Shown here piece by piece: positions 62,385-64,000 of a stretch of 64,000 bases of DNA. Location: the NCBI RefSeq assembly GCF_020497125.1, contig NC_059094.1, positions 4,071,733-4,135,732 of the forward strand, in the 5' to 3' direction. This stretch comes from Mauremys mutica. Lineage: Eukaryota > Chordata > Testudines > Geoemydidae. The notes under the pieces were generated by a model. That model was not told the origin of the DNA. It saw only the letters and a list, made by a program, of their open reading frames with translations, and searched no databases. The stretch's first letter is position 1. Each line of letters begins with the position of its first letter. The translations under genes were made by a program, and so were the position numbers.

Positions 62385-64000
62385 GAAAATCAGTGGGGGA
62401 ATCTGCACAACACTTTAGATGTCTGTACATGAATGCAAGGAATAAAGGGAATAAACAGGAAGAACAGGACGTCTTAGCACATAAGCTAAATTATAACTTA
62501 TTGGCATCACAGACATTTGGTAGGATAAGTCTCATGACTAGAATATTGGAATAGAGGGGTATAGCTGGTTCAGGAAGCACAGGTAGGATAAAATTGGAGG
62601 AGGGGTTGCATTATACATCAAGAATATGTACACTTGTTCTGAGGGCCAGTAGGAAGTGAGAAGCAGACCATTTGAGAATCTCAGGGTAAAGATAAAAGGG
62701 GTAAAAATAGGGGTGACATGATTGCACGGGTCTAATGTAGACCTACAAATCAGACAGAGGAGGTGGATGAGTCATTACTAGAACAAATAAGAGGAATTTC
62801 CAAAACACAGGGCCTGGTAGTAATGGGGGACTTTAAACACCCAATTAAAATTATCCGAATACAGCAAAACATAACATTTCCAGTAAGTTTGTGGATGTAT
62901 TGGGGATAATTTTTTGTTACAGAAAGCGTAGGAAGTAACCAGGGGGGTAGCCATTCTAGACTTGATTCTGACCAACAGGGAAGAATTGGTAGTGAATCTG
63001 AAGGTTGAAGGCAATTTGGGTGAAAGTCATCATGAAATGAGAGATTTCATAATCCTAAGGACAGGAAGGAGTGAAAGCAGCAGAATAAGGACAATGGAAT
63101 TTTAACAAATTCAGAGAACTGGTAGGTAAGATCCCATGGGAAGAAAATCTGAGGGAAAAAGGAGTTCAGGAGAGTTGGTAGTTTCCCAAGGACACAGTAT
63201 TAAAGGAACCAATGTGAAGAAAAGATGGGAAGAATATGGCTCCATCAGGAACTCCTTAATGATGGTAAAATCAACAAGGAATCCTACAAAAAGTGGAGGA
63301 GGAGTACAAAAGAATAGCATGAGCACATAGGAACAAAATCAGAAAGGCTAAGGTACAAAATGAGTAAAACCTAGCAAGGGACATAAAAGCCAATAAGAAA
63401 AGGTTCTTTAAATCCATTAGGAGCAAGAGAAAGATAAGGAAAGTGCAGGCCCTCTGCTTAGTGGGGAGGGAGAGCTAATCATGGATGGCATCAAAAGAAA
63501 GCTGAGGGGTTTAATGCCTATTTTGCTTCAGTCTTCACTAAAAAGGTCAACGGTGACCAGATAGTCCACACAATTAATATTAAGAACAAGGGGGAAGGAC
63601 TACAAGCCAAAAAAGGGAAAGAACAGGTTAAAGCATATTTAGATAAATTAGATATATTCGAGTTGGCAGAGCCTGATGAAATTAATCCTAGACTACTTAA
63701 AAAACTAGCTGAAGCAATCTTGGAACCGTTAGTGATTATCTTTGAGAACACAGGGAGGAGGGGTGATGTTCCAGAGACCGGAGAAGGGCAAACATAGTAT
63801 CTATGTTTAAAAAGGGGAACAAAGAGGACCCAGGGAATTACAGCCCAGTCAGCCTAACTTCCATACCCGAAAAGATACTGGAACAAATGGTTAAACAATC
63901 AACTTTTCCAAAAACCTAGAGGACGATAGGATTATAAGGAACTGCCAGCATGGAATTGTGAAGAACAAATCATGCCAAACCAATCTAATGTCCTTCTTTG
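62385..64000 (+). mobile_element. CR1 LINE endonuclease-RT, runs off edge
   Basis: Degraded plus-strand CR1 ORF2: endonuclease words (VVMGDFKHPI near 62820, [20 protein letters not shown] near 62955), linker, and the start of RT (KKGNKEDPGNYSPVSLTS near 63810, HGIVKNKSCQTNLMSFF at the end). It continues past 64000. Many stops and frame changes. Confidence 0.82.

Overview
The window reads as intergenic or intronic DNA from a turtle, most likely a cryptodire. I found no convincing host exon, rRNA or free-standing tRNA gene. The lineage call rests on five copies of the tRNA-Lys-type Pol III SINE of tortoises (head with A/B boxes, CR1-like tail), many CR1 LINE pieces, chelonian-type PIF/Harbinger elements and a Gmr1-type Gypsy element. 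This is family recognition by eye, not a database search. Almost every protein-like reading frame belongs to a mobile element.

Layout. 1-547: small repeats and a CR1 3' end. 548-4631: decayed PIF/Harbinger copy with a broken transposase (+), a broken Myb/SANT-like gene (-), a third small frame (+) and a hAT MITE. 4632-13583: mostly unrecognised sequence with a 123-bp hAT MITE, fold-back SINE-like repeats, an LTR-like element, one tRNA-SINE and a 77-bp minisatellite. 13589-20468: complete Gmr1-like Gypsy retrotransposon with 785-bp LTRs that look identical and a perfect 5-bp target duplication. 20937-21892: CR1 flanked by inverted copies of its own target. 22113-23604: hAT element carrying 14 exact 51-bp repeats. 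26418-32338: LTR-like repeat split by a nearly intact PIF/Harbinger (26731-31540). 33790-44157: old CR1 elements interrupted by a hAT MITE, a solo LTR (itself containing a SINE), and a 2.5-kb CACTA-type transposon with a nearly intact transposase. 46695-48950: SINE, CR1 pieces, a Harbinger MITE with a hAT MITE inside. 50756-53636: hAT element with CR1 and SINE inside. 55060-62031: fold-back repeats, LTR-like repeats, two hAT MITEs. 62385-64000: CR1 endonuclease/RT running off the right edge.

How the pieces work together. In the Harbinger elements the transposase (+) and the Myb-like DNA-binding partner (-) converge, and a conserved third frame (+) lies inside the intron of the Myb-like gene with its own poly(A) signal. 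CR1 is the likely enzyme source for the SINEs and for snap-back events. DNA transposon boundaries were fixed by target-site duplications: 8 bp for hAT, TTA or AAA for Harbinger, TTA for the CACTA-type element, and 5 bp for LTR elements. Junctions were read by eye, so ends without a stated duplication may be off by some tens of bases.
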